Part shown: positions 1 to 7,944 of the stretch, piece by piece
Numbering within the stretch: position 1 is the first letter of the stretch
Layout: the number at the start of each line of letters is the position of its first letter
Assembly (NCBI RefSeq): GCF_039822265.1
Contig: NZ_JBAJEX010000001.1
Span: 496,001 to 560,000, forward strand
DNA: 64,000 nucleotides
Source: Thiobacter sp. AK1
Lineage (GTDB): Bacteria > Pseudomonadota > Gammaproteobacteria > Burkholderiales > Thiobacteraceae
Direction of reading: 5' to 3'
The notes under the pieces: generated by a model
The model's input: the letters and a program-made list of their open reading frames with translations, nothing else
Database searches by the model: none
What the model was told of the DNA's origin: nothing
Translations under genes and position numbers: made by a program

Positions 1-9
1 ACGAGCGCC

Positions 10-327
10 ATGGACCATCCCGACGACTATCTCATCATCTCCAGCCTGCAAGAAGACGGCAAGAGGCTGCGCCCGGGCGACTGGGTGGAACGCATTTCCT
101 CCGCCTTGGCGAACTTCGACGAACATCGCCGGCTGCACTATTCGACCAGCGTCCACCCCTGCATCATCGAGGGGGAAAAGTGTCTCGTCGTGGCGCGCGG
201 CCTGGAAACGGCTGATCCCGCTGCTTATGCCTTCGTGATGGAATTCGCCCGCGCCAACCGGCTGCGCATCCTCGCCGATCGGCGCAGCGGTGCCCGCGCC
301 CTCCCCCTGCCAGCCGGCAACCCTTGA
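10..327 (+). CDS. DUF3579 family protein
   Basis: A 105-residue protein resembling the betaproteobacterial DUF3579 family: it opens with an 'IISS...DGKRLRPGDWVERI' type segment, has a central run ending in CLVV and a conserved 'AYAFVMEFAR' helix. No catalytic motif, signal peptide or membrane segment is visible, so it is presumably a small cytoplasmic protein of unknown function. The ATG lies only nine bases from the window edge, so its ribosome-binding site cannot be judged and a slightly earlier start is possible. A probable cobalamin adenosyltransferase follows on the same strand after a 77-base gap. Family assignment is from memory of the family pattern; the function is unknown. Confidence 0.75.
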   Translation: MDHPDDYLIISSLQEDGKRLRPGDWVERISSALANFDEHRRLHYSTSVHPCIIEGEKCLVVARGLETADPAAYAFVMEFARANRLRILADRRSGARALPLPAGNP

Positions 328-404
328 CAGCGCCACCAGGGACGGTTCCACCAGGGCGGGGCCCTGTGGGAGAATCGGGAGCATTTCATCCACAGGACAA
401 GCCC

Positions 405-953
405 ATGGGCCATCGCCTGAGCCGCATCATTACTCGCACCGGAGACGACGGGACCACCGGCCTCGGTGACGGCAGCCGTCTGCCCAAGCACGCGCCGCGC
501 ATCGCCACCCTTGGGGACATCGACGAACTCAACAGCGTGCTCGGCCTGCTTCTGGCGGAGCCGCTCTTGCCGGAGCCGTTTCGGGCGCTTGTGGTGCGCA
601 TCCAGCACGAGCTGTTCGAGCTCGGGGGGGAGCTGTCCGTTCCGGGTATCACACGGGTAAGCGATGCCATGGTGATGGCCCTTGAGCAGGATGTGGAGGC
701 GCTCAATGCGCCCCTGCCTCCCCTACGCGAGTTCATCCTGCCCGGCGGCAGCCACGCGGCCGCAGTCTGTCATCTGGCACGCGCAGTGTGCCGGCGCGCG
801 GAACGCGGTCTGGTGGCGCTTGCGAGTGAGGACACCGTCTCACCCGCTGCCCTGCGTTATCTCAACCGGTTGTCCGACCTGTTGTTCGTGCTCGCGCGGG
901 CCATCAACCGCAGCCTGGACATGCCGGACGTGCTATGGCAGCCCCGCGGCTGA
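405..953 (+). CDS. PduO-type cob(I)alamin adenosyltransferase
   Basis: This 182-residue cytoplasmic protein should transfer the 5'-deoxyadenosyl group of ATP to cob(I)alamin or a corrinoid precursor, giving adenosylcobalamin. The family signature is clear: the N-terminal ATP-binding 'TRTGDDGTTGL' loop, a 'DIDELNS' helix start, the 'FILPGGS' motif, and the C-terminal 'RYLNRLSDLLFVLAR' helix. Length matches the family (about 180-190). The ATG at 405 is preferred because the homologous part begins there (MGHRLSRI); the reading frame is open upstream but that part looks non-coding. It converges with the ammonium transporter, stop codons three bases apart. No cobalamin riboswitch is visible upstream. 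Confidence 0.9.
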   Translation: MGHRLSRIITRTGDDGTTGLGDGSRLPKHAPRIATLGDIDELNSVLGLLLAEPLLPEPFRALVVRIQHELFELGGELSVPGITRVSDAMVMALEQDVEALNAPLPPLREFILPGGSHAAAVCHLARAVCRRAERGLVALASEDTVSPAALRYLNRLSDLLFVLARAINRSLDMPDVLWQPRG

Positions 954-956
954 GTG

Positions 957-2159
957 CTACCACGGGGCTTCTTGTTCCGGGGTCGCGGAAATACGGTGGA
1001 TCGACAAATCCGCGCCAGTGAATTCCGCTTCCTGATCCAGCCGGATACCCACGGTCGCCCGTAGGGCGCCGTATACCAGGAGGCCACCGGCCAAGGCGAT
1101 GACCGCGCCCAGCAGGGTCCCCACCGCCTGGGCTGACAGGCTCACGCCGCCCAGGCCACCCAGTGCCTCGCGTCCGAAAATGCCTGCGGCAATGCCCCCC
1201 CAGGTGCCGCACAGACCATGCAGTGGCCATACGCCCAGCACGTCGTCGATCTTCCATTTGTTCTGGGTGAGCGTGAACATCCACACAAAGAGGCCGCCGG
1301 CCACGCCGCCGGTCACCAGGGCGCCGACGGGGTGCATGATGTCGGAGCCCGCGCAGACGGCCACCAGTCCTGCGAGAGGACCGTTGTGCACGAAGCCCGG
1401 GTCGTTGCGTCCGGCGAGCAGGGCCACCAGAGTGCCGCCCACCATGGCCATCAGGGAGTTCACCGCCACCAGGCCGCTAATCTTGTCCAGGCTCTGAGCC
1501 GACATCACATTGAAACCAAACCAGCCCACAATCAGGATCCACGCCCCCAGGGCGAGAAAGGGAATGCTAGACGGCGGGTGGGCGCTGACCATTCCATCCT
1601 TGCGATAGCGCCCGCGTCGTGCACCCAGCATCAACACCGCCGCCAGCGCGATCCAGCCCCCCACGGCATGCACCACCACCGAGCCGGCGAAGTCGTGGAA
1701 CTCTGCACCAAAGGTGGCGGCAAGCCAGCTCTGTACGCCCAGGCGATGATTCCACGCGATACCCTCGAACAGCGGATAGAGGACGGCCACGATCACGAAG
1801 GTAGCGGCAAGCTGGGGATAGAAACGCGCCCGCTCGGCAATGCCGCCAGAAACGATAGCAGGAATCGCCGCAGCAAAGGTCAGGAGGAAGAAAAACTTAA
1901 CCAACTCGTAGCCATTGCGCTCGGCGAGGGCCCCCGCGCCGGCGAGGAACTGGGTGCCATAGGCCACCCCATGGCCGATGAAGAAGTAGGCTACGGTGGA
2001 AACGCAGAAATCACTGAGGATCTTGACCAGGGCGTTGACCTGATTCTTTTGGCGCACCGTCCCCAATTCTAGAAAGGCGAACCCCGCATGCATGGCGAGC
2101 ACGAGGATCGCACCGAGGAGGAGGAACAACGTATCGGAACTGGAAGTCGGCAGCGACAT
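957..2159 (-). CDS. amt: Ammonium transporter (Amt family)
   Basis: A 400-residue inner-membrane ammonium channel of the Amt/MEP/Rh family, with about eleven hydrophobic helices. The family signature 'DFAGSVVVH' supplies the first pore histidine and 'WPLHGLCGTWGG' the second. The ATG at 2159 is favoured over an in-frame start 36 bases upstream because AAGGAG sits about eight bases before it. No PII gene (glnK) adjoins it within the window, unlike the common glnK-amtB pair. A sigma-54-like promoter lies 36-51 bases upstream (2195-2210), which fits nitrogen-status control. The short C-terminal tail after the last helix contains several acidic residues. Confidence 0.93.
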   Translation of the reverse strand: MSLPTSSSDTLFLLLGAILVLAMHAGFAFLELGTVRQKNQVNALVKILSDFCVSTVAYFFIGHGVAYGTQFLAGAGALAERNGYELVKFFFLLTFAAAIPAIVSGGIAERARFYPQLAATFVIVAVLYPLFEGIAWNHRLGVQSWLAATFGAEFHDFAGSVVVHAVGGWIALAAVLMLGARRGRYRKDGMVSAHPPSSIPFLALGAWILIVGWFGFNVMSAQSLDKISGLVAVNSLMAMVGGTLVALLAGRNDPGFVHNGPLAGLVAVCAGSDIMHPVGALVTGGVAGGLFVWMFTLTQNKWKIDDVLGVWPLHGLCGTWGGIAAGIFGREALGGLGGVSLSAQAVGTLLGAVIALAGGLLVYGALRATVGIRLDQEAEFTGADLSIHRISATPEQEAPW

Positions 2160-2462
2160 GAATGGCTCCTTGGTCACACGAACCCCGGACCACAAGCACG
2201 GACCGTGCCGGCTTACGGGTCCGCACCAAGTGTGCGCGAGAACGCGCTTTTCTGGGGCTGCCCCGAAACCTGACTGAATCTTTTTGGTGCAAATTGCCCG
2301 CGCGATGCACTAGAAATGAGCGCCTGGCAGCCTGCGCCGGAGACGGTGATTCGGGAGAAAGGGGGTTTAGCGCCGCGCCAGAAGCTTACCGTCATGTAAC
2401 GCAGGCTTTTCTAAAGATCCGGCATATCCGGACGTTAAAGCCCGCATACTGCGGAGCCCACA
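2160..2462. other. Divergent intergenic region amt / EAL-HDOD gene
   Basis: A gene-free stretch of about 300 bases between divergent genes. It contains the sigma-54-like promoter of amt, a small perfect inverted repeat (CGCAC-N5-GTGCG, 2222-2236) and an NtrC-like half-site. I could not identify a convincing sigma-70 promoter for the rightward gene. Confidence 0.5.
2195..2210 (-). promoter_or_regulatory. Sigma-54 (-24/-12) promoter of amt
   Basis: Read on the minus strand the sequence is CGGCACGGTCCGTGCT. It matches the sigma-54 consensus TGGCACG-N4-TTGCT with the invariant GG and GC dinucleotides correctly spaced. Transcription would start about 25 bases before the amt ATG, leaving room for the AAGGAG ribosome-binding site. 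A half-site TGGTGCA at about 2285-2291 resembles part of an NtrC operator, but no full NtrC palindrome is visible. Confidence 0.6.
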
Positions 2463-3779
2463 ATGACCTGGAAATTCCTACCCCGTCCATCGGATCGGCG
2501 CACGCCCCCGGCCTCGCCGCCGTCGGGTGGTGCGCCCGCCGATGATGTAGTCCAAGGCCCGGACACACCGCAGACGGTTTTCTTGGCGCGCGAGCCCATC
2601 ATCGATGTCACGCAGCGGGTCGTGGGTTATGCGCTCCTGGTGCGCGCTGGCGGTCTTTTGCCCCCCGGAAAGCCGCGCCATGCCGCCGAAGAAATCAACC
2701 TCGTGCTGGACACCCTGAACCGCTTCGGCGTGGAACAGGCCCTCGGCGAGAAGCAGGGTTTTCTGCGCCTGGGCGTGCCTTGCCTGTTGAGCGATCTGGT
2801 GGAGGTCATTCCCAGGCAGCGCTTCGTGCTGGAATATGGCGCACCCGAGCCGCTAGACGAAGCCAGTTTGAGCCGTCTTGCCACCCTGCGTGAGCGCGGC
2901 TACCGCCTGGCCCGCCACTGGCAGGGCGAGGAGCACGGCCTACTGGATGTTGGCAAGACGGCAAGCCTTGTAATCTATGACCTGGCACTCACGCCTCTGC
3001 AAGAGATCGCGCGCATCGACCGGCTGGTCAAGGCGCACAAACTCCAGCGCCTGGTGCGCAACGTCAACAGTCGCACCGACTTCGAGGTCTGCCGCGCGCA
3101 CGGCTTCGACTTCTACCAGGGCCGTCTGCTCGCGCCTGGGCAGACTCTGGTCATGAACAAGCTCGATCCCAGCCGCCTGCGAGTGATGGAACTATTCAAC
3201 CTGGTGATCAAACGGGCCGACGTGGGCGAGATCGAGAATGCCTTCAAGCACGACGTCGCCCTGTGCTACAGCCTGCTGTGCTACATCAATTCCGCAGGCA
3301 TCGGCCTCCAGTACAAGGTGTCGTCGATTCGCGATGCGGTGATGCTGCTCGGCTACGATTTCCTGTGGCGCTGGCTTAGCCTGCTCATTTTTGCTGGCGT
3401 GGATCTCACCGCCGGTCAGCGTCTGCTGCTCAGCACGGCGGTGATTCGCGGCCGACTGGCCGAGCTTCTGGGTCAGTCGCGGCTATCCAGCCGCGAAGGC
3501 AATCACCTCTTCATCACCGGCATGTTCTCGCTACTGGATGCCCTGCTGGGGGTGCCGCTCGCCGAGGTGGCGACGCGGCTACATTTGCCGGAAGACGTAA
3601 CACAGGCGCTCCTCGCGCGCAAAGGCCGCTATGCGCCCTATCTGGAACTCGCGCTCGCCTTCGAAAACGACGATGTGGAGCGCGCAGCGCAACTCTGCCA
3701 GGAACTGGGCATGGACCTCGACGAAGCGAGCCGCGCCCATCTCGCCGCCATCGAGTGGGCGGGCGTGCTGGCAAAATGA
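2463..3779 (+). CDS. EAL-HDOD signalling protein with degenerate EAL domain
   Basis: A 438-residue cytoplasmic protein of the YuxH/CdgJ type: a proline-rich N-terminus (1-45), an EAL-like domain (about 48-210) opening with 'FLAREPIIDV', and an HDOD domain (about 215-410) with the 'RADVGEIENAFKHDVALCYSLL' type start (only the key residues are given). The position of the EAL glutamate reads YALLVR, so the catalytic Glu is replaced by Ala, and the usual metal-ligand motifs are missing. It is therefore probably not a c-di-GMP phosphodiesterase but a binding or adaptor protein. It converges with the end of the qmo/hdr operon. Family level is confident; the role is not known. Confidence 0.8.
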   Translation: MTWKFLPRPSDRRTPPASPPSGGAPADDVVQGPDTPQTVFLAREPIIDVTQRVVGYALLVRAGGLLPPGKPRHAAEEINLVLDTLNRFGVEQALGEKQGFLRLGVPCLLSDLVEVIPRQRFVLEYGAPEPLDEASLSRLATLRERGYRLARHWQGEEHGLLDVGKTASLVIYDLALTPLQEIARIDRLVKAHKLQRLVRNVNSRTDFEVCRAHGFDFYQGRLLAPGQTLVMNKLDPSRLRVMELFNLVIKRADVGEIENAFKHDVALCYSLLCYINSAGIGLQYKVSSIRDAVMLLGYDFLWRWLSLLIFAGVDLTAGQRLLLSTAVIRGRLAELLGQSRLSSREGNHLFITGMFSLLDALLGVPLAEVATRLHLPEDVTQALLARKGRYAPYLELALAFENDDVERAAQLCQELGMDLDEASRAHLAAIEWAGVLAK

Positions 3780-3804
3780 GCCCAACCGGCACAGGCGTGC
3801 CGGC

Positions 3805-4125
3805 TCATTCCTGGACAAGGCCCTCGCGGTGGGTCCGGTTGATGAGTTCGAGCAGCCCCCGGAAAGGAATGAACCGCCCGTACTGACGCACCAGCGGCAT
3901 GAAGGGGAGATCCTCCCCCGCCGGGAACTGATAGCGGCCCGAGGTCATGGCGTCGTAAAGTTCGCGCAGAGTCTTGTCGAGAGGGCCGAGGTACTGGTTG
4001 TAGAGATCCACGTCATCCAGTTCCTCCTCGTCCAGAAGGCAGGCCCGCAGTTCGTCCACCTCGTACACCGCCTGATGCACCAGGTCCAGGTATTCGTCCC
4101 AGGTTTTGGGACCTCTCATCTGCAT
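3805..4125 (-). CDS. Small acidic protein at the end of the qmo-hdr operon
   Basis: A 106-residue soluble protein, strongly acidic in its first half ('LLDEEELDDVDLYNQYLG'), with a single cysteine, no membrane segment and no recognised domain. The start at 4125 is supported by GAGAGG seven bases upstream; a second ATG lies two codons later. It is separated from hdrB by 66 bases holding a strong GC hairpin, but it is the last gene in the same direction and so probably belongs to the operon. The last third (PFMPLVRQYGRFIPFRGLLEL) looks like a folded motif. A role in sulfur oxidation is inferred only from position. I do not recognise the family. Confidence 0.7.
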   Translation of the reverse strand: MQMRGPKTWDEYLDLVHQAVYEVDELRACLLDEEELDDVDLYNQYLGPLDKTLRELYDAMTSGRYQFPAGEDLPFMPLVRQYGRFIPFRGLLELINRTHREGLVQE

Positions 4126-4146
4126 GGTTCGCCTCTCAAATGCAAC

Positions 4147-4170
4147 GGGGGCGGCCCGCAAACCGCCCCC
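4147..4170 (-). promoter_or_regulatory. GC hairpin between hdrB and the small acidic gene
   Basis: GGGGGCGG and CCGCCCCC form a perfect 8-bp stem with an 8-base loop, immediately downstream of the hdrB stop codon. There is no T run, so it is more likely an mRNA stability or processing element than an intrinsic terminator. A second small stem (GCACC/GGTGC, 4175-4187) sits beside it. Confidence 0.45.
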
Positions 4171-4191
4171 ACGCGCACCCCCGGTGCAAGT

Positions 4192-5091
4192 TCACTTCTT
4201 GGCCGCGAAGGCTTCCAGCTTCGGGGCGCGAATCACCTGACCATCGAGGCCCGCCTCCTTGGCAGACCCCCCATAGGCCAGGGTCATGAGCTGGCTGTAA
4301 TACAGCACCGGCATGTTGAACTTGGTGCCGTAACGCTTGTTCACCTCGCCCTGGTAGATCTCCACGTTGGCCTGGCAGAGGGGGCACGGCGTGACGATGA
4401 ACTCCGCACCGTGGTCGTAGGCCGACTCGACGATGTCCTTGATCTGCTTCTGGCTCTTCTCCGGCTCGGAAAAAGCCAATGCGCCGCCGCAGCAAGTGAC
4501 CTTCTGGTCATAGGGCACAGCTTCACCTCCCATTGCCTCCACGAGATGGTCCAGATACACGGGGTTCTCGAAGGATTCACCGTGGATGCCGAAGGGACGG
4601 TTGGTTTGGCAACCCACGTAGCCGGCAAACTTCATGCCCTCCAGGGGTTTGACCACCGGCTTCTTCAGTTCTTCGTAGCCGAAATCCTCTACCAGCACTT
4701 CCACCATGTGGCGCACCTCGACCTTACCCTGGTATTGCAGTCCCGCTTCTTTCAGGGCCTCATTGGCGTCGTTAAACAGGGTGCTGTTGTGGGCCAGGCG
4801 TTCCTTGGTCTCGCGCGCAGACAGCCAGCACGCGGCACAGGTCGCCACCACCTGCTGACCCGGTAGCGCCTTTTCCGCCAAGGCCAGATTGCGCGCATTC
4901 ATCACGTGGCGCGGCAACTCGCCGCCCTCGGCATAGCCGATGGAAGCGCCGCAGCAGTTCCAGTCCGGAATCTCGGTGAGCTCGATGTCCAGCACCTTGC
5001 ACATGGACTGCACCGAGGTGAGATAGTTGGAGGCCGAGGCGCCTTTCTGCGAGGAGCACCCCGGATAGAACGCATATTGCTTTTTCGCCAT
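4192..5091 (-). CDS. hdrB: HdrB-like CCG-domain subunit of Qmo/Hdr complex
   Basis: A 299-residue homologue of heterodisulfide reductase subunit B. Two CCG domains are visible: the first with PGCSS near residue 11, NCCGAS near 46 and CAACW near 85; the second with GCQTN, TCCGGA and CPLC. In the family these cysteines bind unusual non-cubane 4Fe-4S clusters. With HdrC it probably replaces QmoC, relaying electrons between QmoAB (and AMP/APS reductase) and an unknown partner. GGAGAGAGG lies just before the ATG, and the gap to hdrC is 12 bases. It has no membrane segment. Assignment by motifs and operon order is strong; the physiological electron direction is inference. Confidence 0.88.
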   Translation of the reverse strand: MAKKQYAFYPGCSSQKGASASNYLTSVQSMCKVLDIELTEIPDWNCCGASIGYAEGGELPRHVMNARNLALAEKALPGQQVVATCAACWLSARETKERLAHNSTLFNDANEALKEAGLQYQGKVEVRHMVEVLVEDFGYEELKKPVVKPLEGMKFAGYVGCQTNRPFGIHGESFENPVYLDHLVEAMGGEAVPYDQKVTCCGGALAFSEPEKSQKQIKDIVESAYDHGAEFIVTPCPLCQANVEIYQGEVNKRYGTKFNMPVLYYSQLMTLAYGGSAKEAGLDGQVIRAPKLEAFAAKK

Positions 5092-5103
5092 CTTCCTCTC
5101 TCC

Positions 5104-5730
5104 TTAGGCCGCGAAGCCCTTGCGTCGATCCTCGATTTCCCGTGCTTTTTTGAGCATGGCGTGAATCCCCTTGGTGTCCTTGCAGCCGTGCCCCTTGACG
5201 AGTTCCAGGGGATTGAGACGCTTGGCCTTCAGCATGCCGAGCCCAATGTCTTTCATGGCCAGCGCGGTCTTGATCCCTGGCCCGAGCCCGTCCTTGAAAT
5301 AAAGCCCCAGGGATAGCTTGAGCTCGTTGACGCGCCCAGTCTTGACGATGTTGTCCCAGAACATCTTGGCGAACACGCGCGTGGGTTGGTTCTTGGGGGC
5401 AAGCCCGAGGCGGTGCGCGTAGTTGGCCAGGCCATGCATGATGTGGGTGATGGGCAGCTTGCGCGGGCAGCGCACGATGCAGTTGTAGCAGGAGGTGCAC
5501 ATCCACATGGAGTCGGAGGTCAACACTTCCTCCCGCTTGCCCGCCCGGATCATCATAAAGATTTCCTGGGGCGGATGTGCCCAGTGGGGCCCAAAGGGGC
5601 AGGAGCCGGAGCACACGCCGCACTGCATGCACATCTTGACCCACTCGCCCTCCTCGACGTTGGCCTCCACCTCCTTCAGGAAGCTGTTGCCGTATTTCTT
5701 GATCGCTTGGGCATTCAGATCGCTCATCAT
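5104..5730 (-). CDS. hdrC: HdrC-like 4Fe-4S subunit of Qmo/Hdr complex
   Basis: A 208-residue iron-sulfur protein with two ferredoxin-like cysteine sets, CMQCGVCSGSCP (about residues 35-46) and CTSCYNCIVRCP (about 79-90), each suited to a 4Fe-4S cluster. It matches HdrC and the N-terminal part of QmoC, but lacks the membrane cytochrome b-like part of QmoC, so it is soluble. It starts seven bases after the qmoB stop with GGAG just upstream; two adjacent ATG codons (5730, 5727) are possible starts. It most likely passes electrons between QmoB and HdrB in dissimilatory sulfur metabolism. Confidence 0.88.
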   Translation of the reverse strand: MMSDLNAQAIKKYGNSFLKEVEANVEEGEWVKMCMQCGVCSGSCPFGPHWAHPPQEIFMMIRAGKREEVLTSDSMWMCTSCYNCIVRCPRKLPITHIMHGLANYAHRLGLAPKNQPTRVFAKMFWDNIVKTGRVNELKLSLGLYFKDGLGPGIKTALAMKDIGLGMLKAKRLNPLELVKGHGCKDTKGIHAMLKKAREIEDRRKGFAA

Positions 5731-5737
5731 CCGGCTC

Positions 5738-7939
5738 CTAGAACTTGAACGGGCTCATGCCGATTTCCTTGATCTTCTCGGCATAGTCGTTGATCAGCTG
5801 CGGCACGCGCTCGATGTCGGTGATCGCCACTTCGTAGTTCTGCACCCGCTCCGTCTCCAGGTTCAGGCTCTTGAGTGTATCGTCCACCTTGGACAGGCGA
5901 TAGCTCGCCATTTCCGAGCCCTTCACGAAGTGGCACTGGTACTGTTCGCCGTGTTTGCAGCCCATCAACATCACGCCATCGTAGCCGCTGTTGAGGGCAT
6001 CGGTGATCCAGATGAGGTTGACCGAGCCCAAGCAGCGCACCGGGATCACGCGCACGAAGGCGCTGTAGGTCTGGCGCTTCATGCCAGCCATGTCCAGCGC
6101 GGGATAGGCATCGTTCTCGCACGCCAGCACCAGGATGCGCGGCTTTTCTGAAAACTCATCCGGGATGTCCACCGCCTTGATCTGGGAACCCACGGTATCC
6201 ACCGAGTAGTTCTCGAAGGAAATCACGCGCACGGGGCAGGCACCCATACAGGTGCCACACCGACGGCAGCGGCTTTCGTTGAACACGGGATAGCGTTTCT
6301 CGTCCTCGTCGATGGCACCAAACGGGCACTCCACGGTGCAGCGCTTGCATTGGGTGCAACCCTCGGCACGGAAGGTGGGATAGGAAAGATCGCCAGAACG
6401 CGGATGCGCGGCACGACCGGCGGCCGCATTCTCGATAGCTTGGATCGCCTTCAGTGCCGCGCCAGTGGCATCTTCCATGGCCTGGGCGATGTCCATGGGA
6501 CGACGCACCGGACCGGTGGGGTAAATACCGGTACGGCGAGACTCATAGGGGAAGCAGATGAAGTGGGAATCGGCAAAGCCATGCACGAGCTGCGGCACAT
6601 CTGGCCCCTGCCGGTAGTTGAGGTTGAGGATGGAGATCGGCTTGATGTCCACACCCTCTTCCCGCGGCTGGTCGATGTTGACGCCGGAATTGGGCACCTG
6701 GCCCGTGGCGAGCACCACCAGGTCGGCATCGATGGTGGCATTCTTGTCGTCCAGGATCAGGTCGTGGAAGGTGACCTTGAGGCCGTTGCCCGCGCTCGCC
6801 ACGCTGGACACCTTGCCTTTTGTGAAGGTCACCCCCTTGCGCTGGGCGCTGCGGTAAAAGTCCTCGCCATTACCCGGTGTGCGCAGGTCGTCGAAAATGA
6901 CGACAGTGTCCACGTCCGGATTGCGGTCCTTGAAATACATCGCCTGCTTGATGCTGGTCAGGCAGCAGTGTCCAGAGCAGTAGGGTAGATGGGTTCCACT
7001 GGGATCACGCTGACCGGCGCACTGGACGAACACCACGGTTTTCACTTCGACGCCGTCGGCGCGCTTGATGGGCCCGCCATTGGCGGCGCGTGCCAGTTCC
7101 TCCAGGCCGAGCTGGTCCACCACGTTGGGCAGCCCGCCACCCAGCTCGGGCAGCTTGTTCATGTCGTAGAGCGTGAAGCCCGAGGCCTGGACGATGGCGC
7201 CCACGTGCTCCTGGCTGATGCTGCCGGACTCGGTGGCGATATCGATCGTGAAGCGCCCGGGCGCACCGTCGGTCTTGGCCACCGTGGCGTTGAGATAGAC
7301 CTTGATGTTCTTGTCCGCCTGGATGCGTGCGGTAAGCTCGTTCACCCCGGTGTCGGCGGGATCGGCGAAGGGCTCCTTGTAGGCCACCCGCTTCCACAGC
7401 TTGGCTGCCATGCCACCCAGCGCGCCGGTTTTTTCCACCAGGACCACGCGATAGCCGGCCTTTGAGGCCTCCAGCGCCGCCGTCATGCCGCTGACGCCGC
7501 CGCCCACCACCAGCACCGTGTCGTTGCGCGCCGCCGCCGGATTGCCGGCGGGTTGCACCATCTTCTTGACCTCGGCGCAGGCCATGCGCACGTAGTCGTC
7601 AGCCATTTCCTGCGTGGTTTCCTGGTGCTCGTCTCCCTCGGGGCGGATCCAGATCACGCCCTCGCGCAGGTTGGCGCGGGACATGGCTACCGTGGGAAAG
7701 TGGAATGCCTCGGTCTTGGCACGCCGGGAGCAGGCGGCGATGGCGATGTGGGTGACGCCCTCGTTTTCGATGTCGTTGCGGATCATCGCCACCCCTTCGC
7801 TGCTACACAGGAAGGGATGTTCCCGCACCAGATTCATCTTGCCGTCGCGGCTCGCCACCTGCGCCAGCTGGCGGGTGTCCAGCCGTTCACCCAGCCCGCA
7901 GCCTTGGCAAATGTATGCTGCCGTTTTCTGATCTGCCAT
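5738..7939 (-). CDS. qmoB: Quinone-interacting membrane-bound oxidoreductase subunit QmoB
   Basis: A 733-residue HdrA-like flavoprotein. In order: an N-terminal cysteine segment (ICQGCG), a Rossmann FAD site (VVGGGVSGM), HdrA-type 'VQCAGQRDP' and 'YCSGHCC' motifs, two 4Fe-4S ferredoxin sites (CTQCKRCTVECP and CRRCGTCMGACP), and a C-terminal MvhD/HdrA-delta domain containing RCLGSVN and MGCKHGEQYQC. This architecture is that of QmoB, which works with APS reductase. The ATG at 7939 is chosen over an upstream TTG; it lies five bases after the qmoA stop, with GGAGG about ten bases upstream. The gene has no membrane helix. Confidence 0.92.
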   Translation of the reverse strand: MADQKTAAYICQGCGLGERLDTRQLAQVASRDGKMNLVREHPFLCSSEGVAMIRNDIENEGVTHIAIAACSRRAKTEAFHFPTVAMSRANLREGVIWIRPEGDEHQETTQEMADDYVRMACAEVKKMVQPAGNPAAARNDTVLVVGGGVSGMTAALEASKAGYRVVLVEKTGALGGMAAKLWKRVAYKEPFADPADTGVNELTARIQADKNIKVYLNATVAKTDGAPGRFTIDIATESGSISQEHVGAIVQASGFTLYDMNKLPELGGGLPNVVDQLGLEELARAANGGPIKRADGVEVKTVVFVQCAGQRDPSGTHLPYCSGHCCLTSIKQAMYFKDRNPDVDTVVIFDDLRTPGNGEDFYRSAQRKGVTFTKGKVSSVASAGNGLKVTFHDLILDDKNATIDADLVVLATGQVPNSGVNIDQPREEGVDIKPISILNLNYRQGPDVPQLVHGFADSHFICFPYESRRTGIYPTGPVRRPMDIAQAMEDATGAALKAIQAIENAAAGRAAHPRSGDLSYPTFRAEGCTQCKRCTVECPFGAIDEDEKRYPVFNESRCRRCGTCMGACPVRVISFENYSVDTVGSQIKAVDIPDEFSEKPRILVLACENDAYPALDMAGMKRQTYSAFVRVIPVRCLGSVNLIWITDALNSGYDGVMLMGCKHGEQYQCHFVKGSEMASYRLSKVDDTLKSLNLETERVQNYEVAITDIERVPQLINDYAEKIKEIGMSPFKF

Positions 7940-7944
7940 TTTTC

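Noticed and set aside
1099..2072. Open frames on the + strand across amt
   Set aside because: Antisense to a clear membrane transporter; Pro/Arg/His-rich with no family resemblance.
2222..2291. NtrC operator upstream of amt
   Set aside because: The CGCAC-N5-GTGCG repeat has the wrong spacing for NtrC, and only one TGGTGCA half-site is present.
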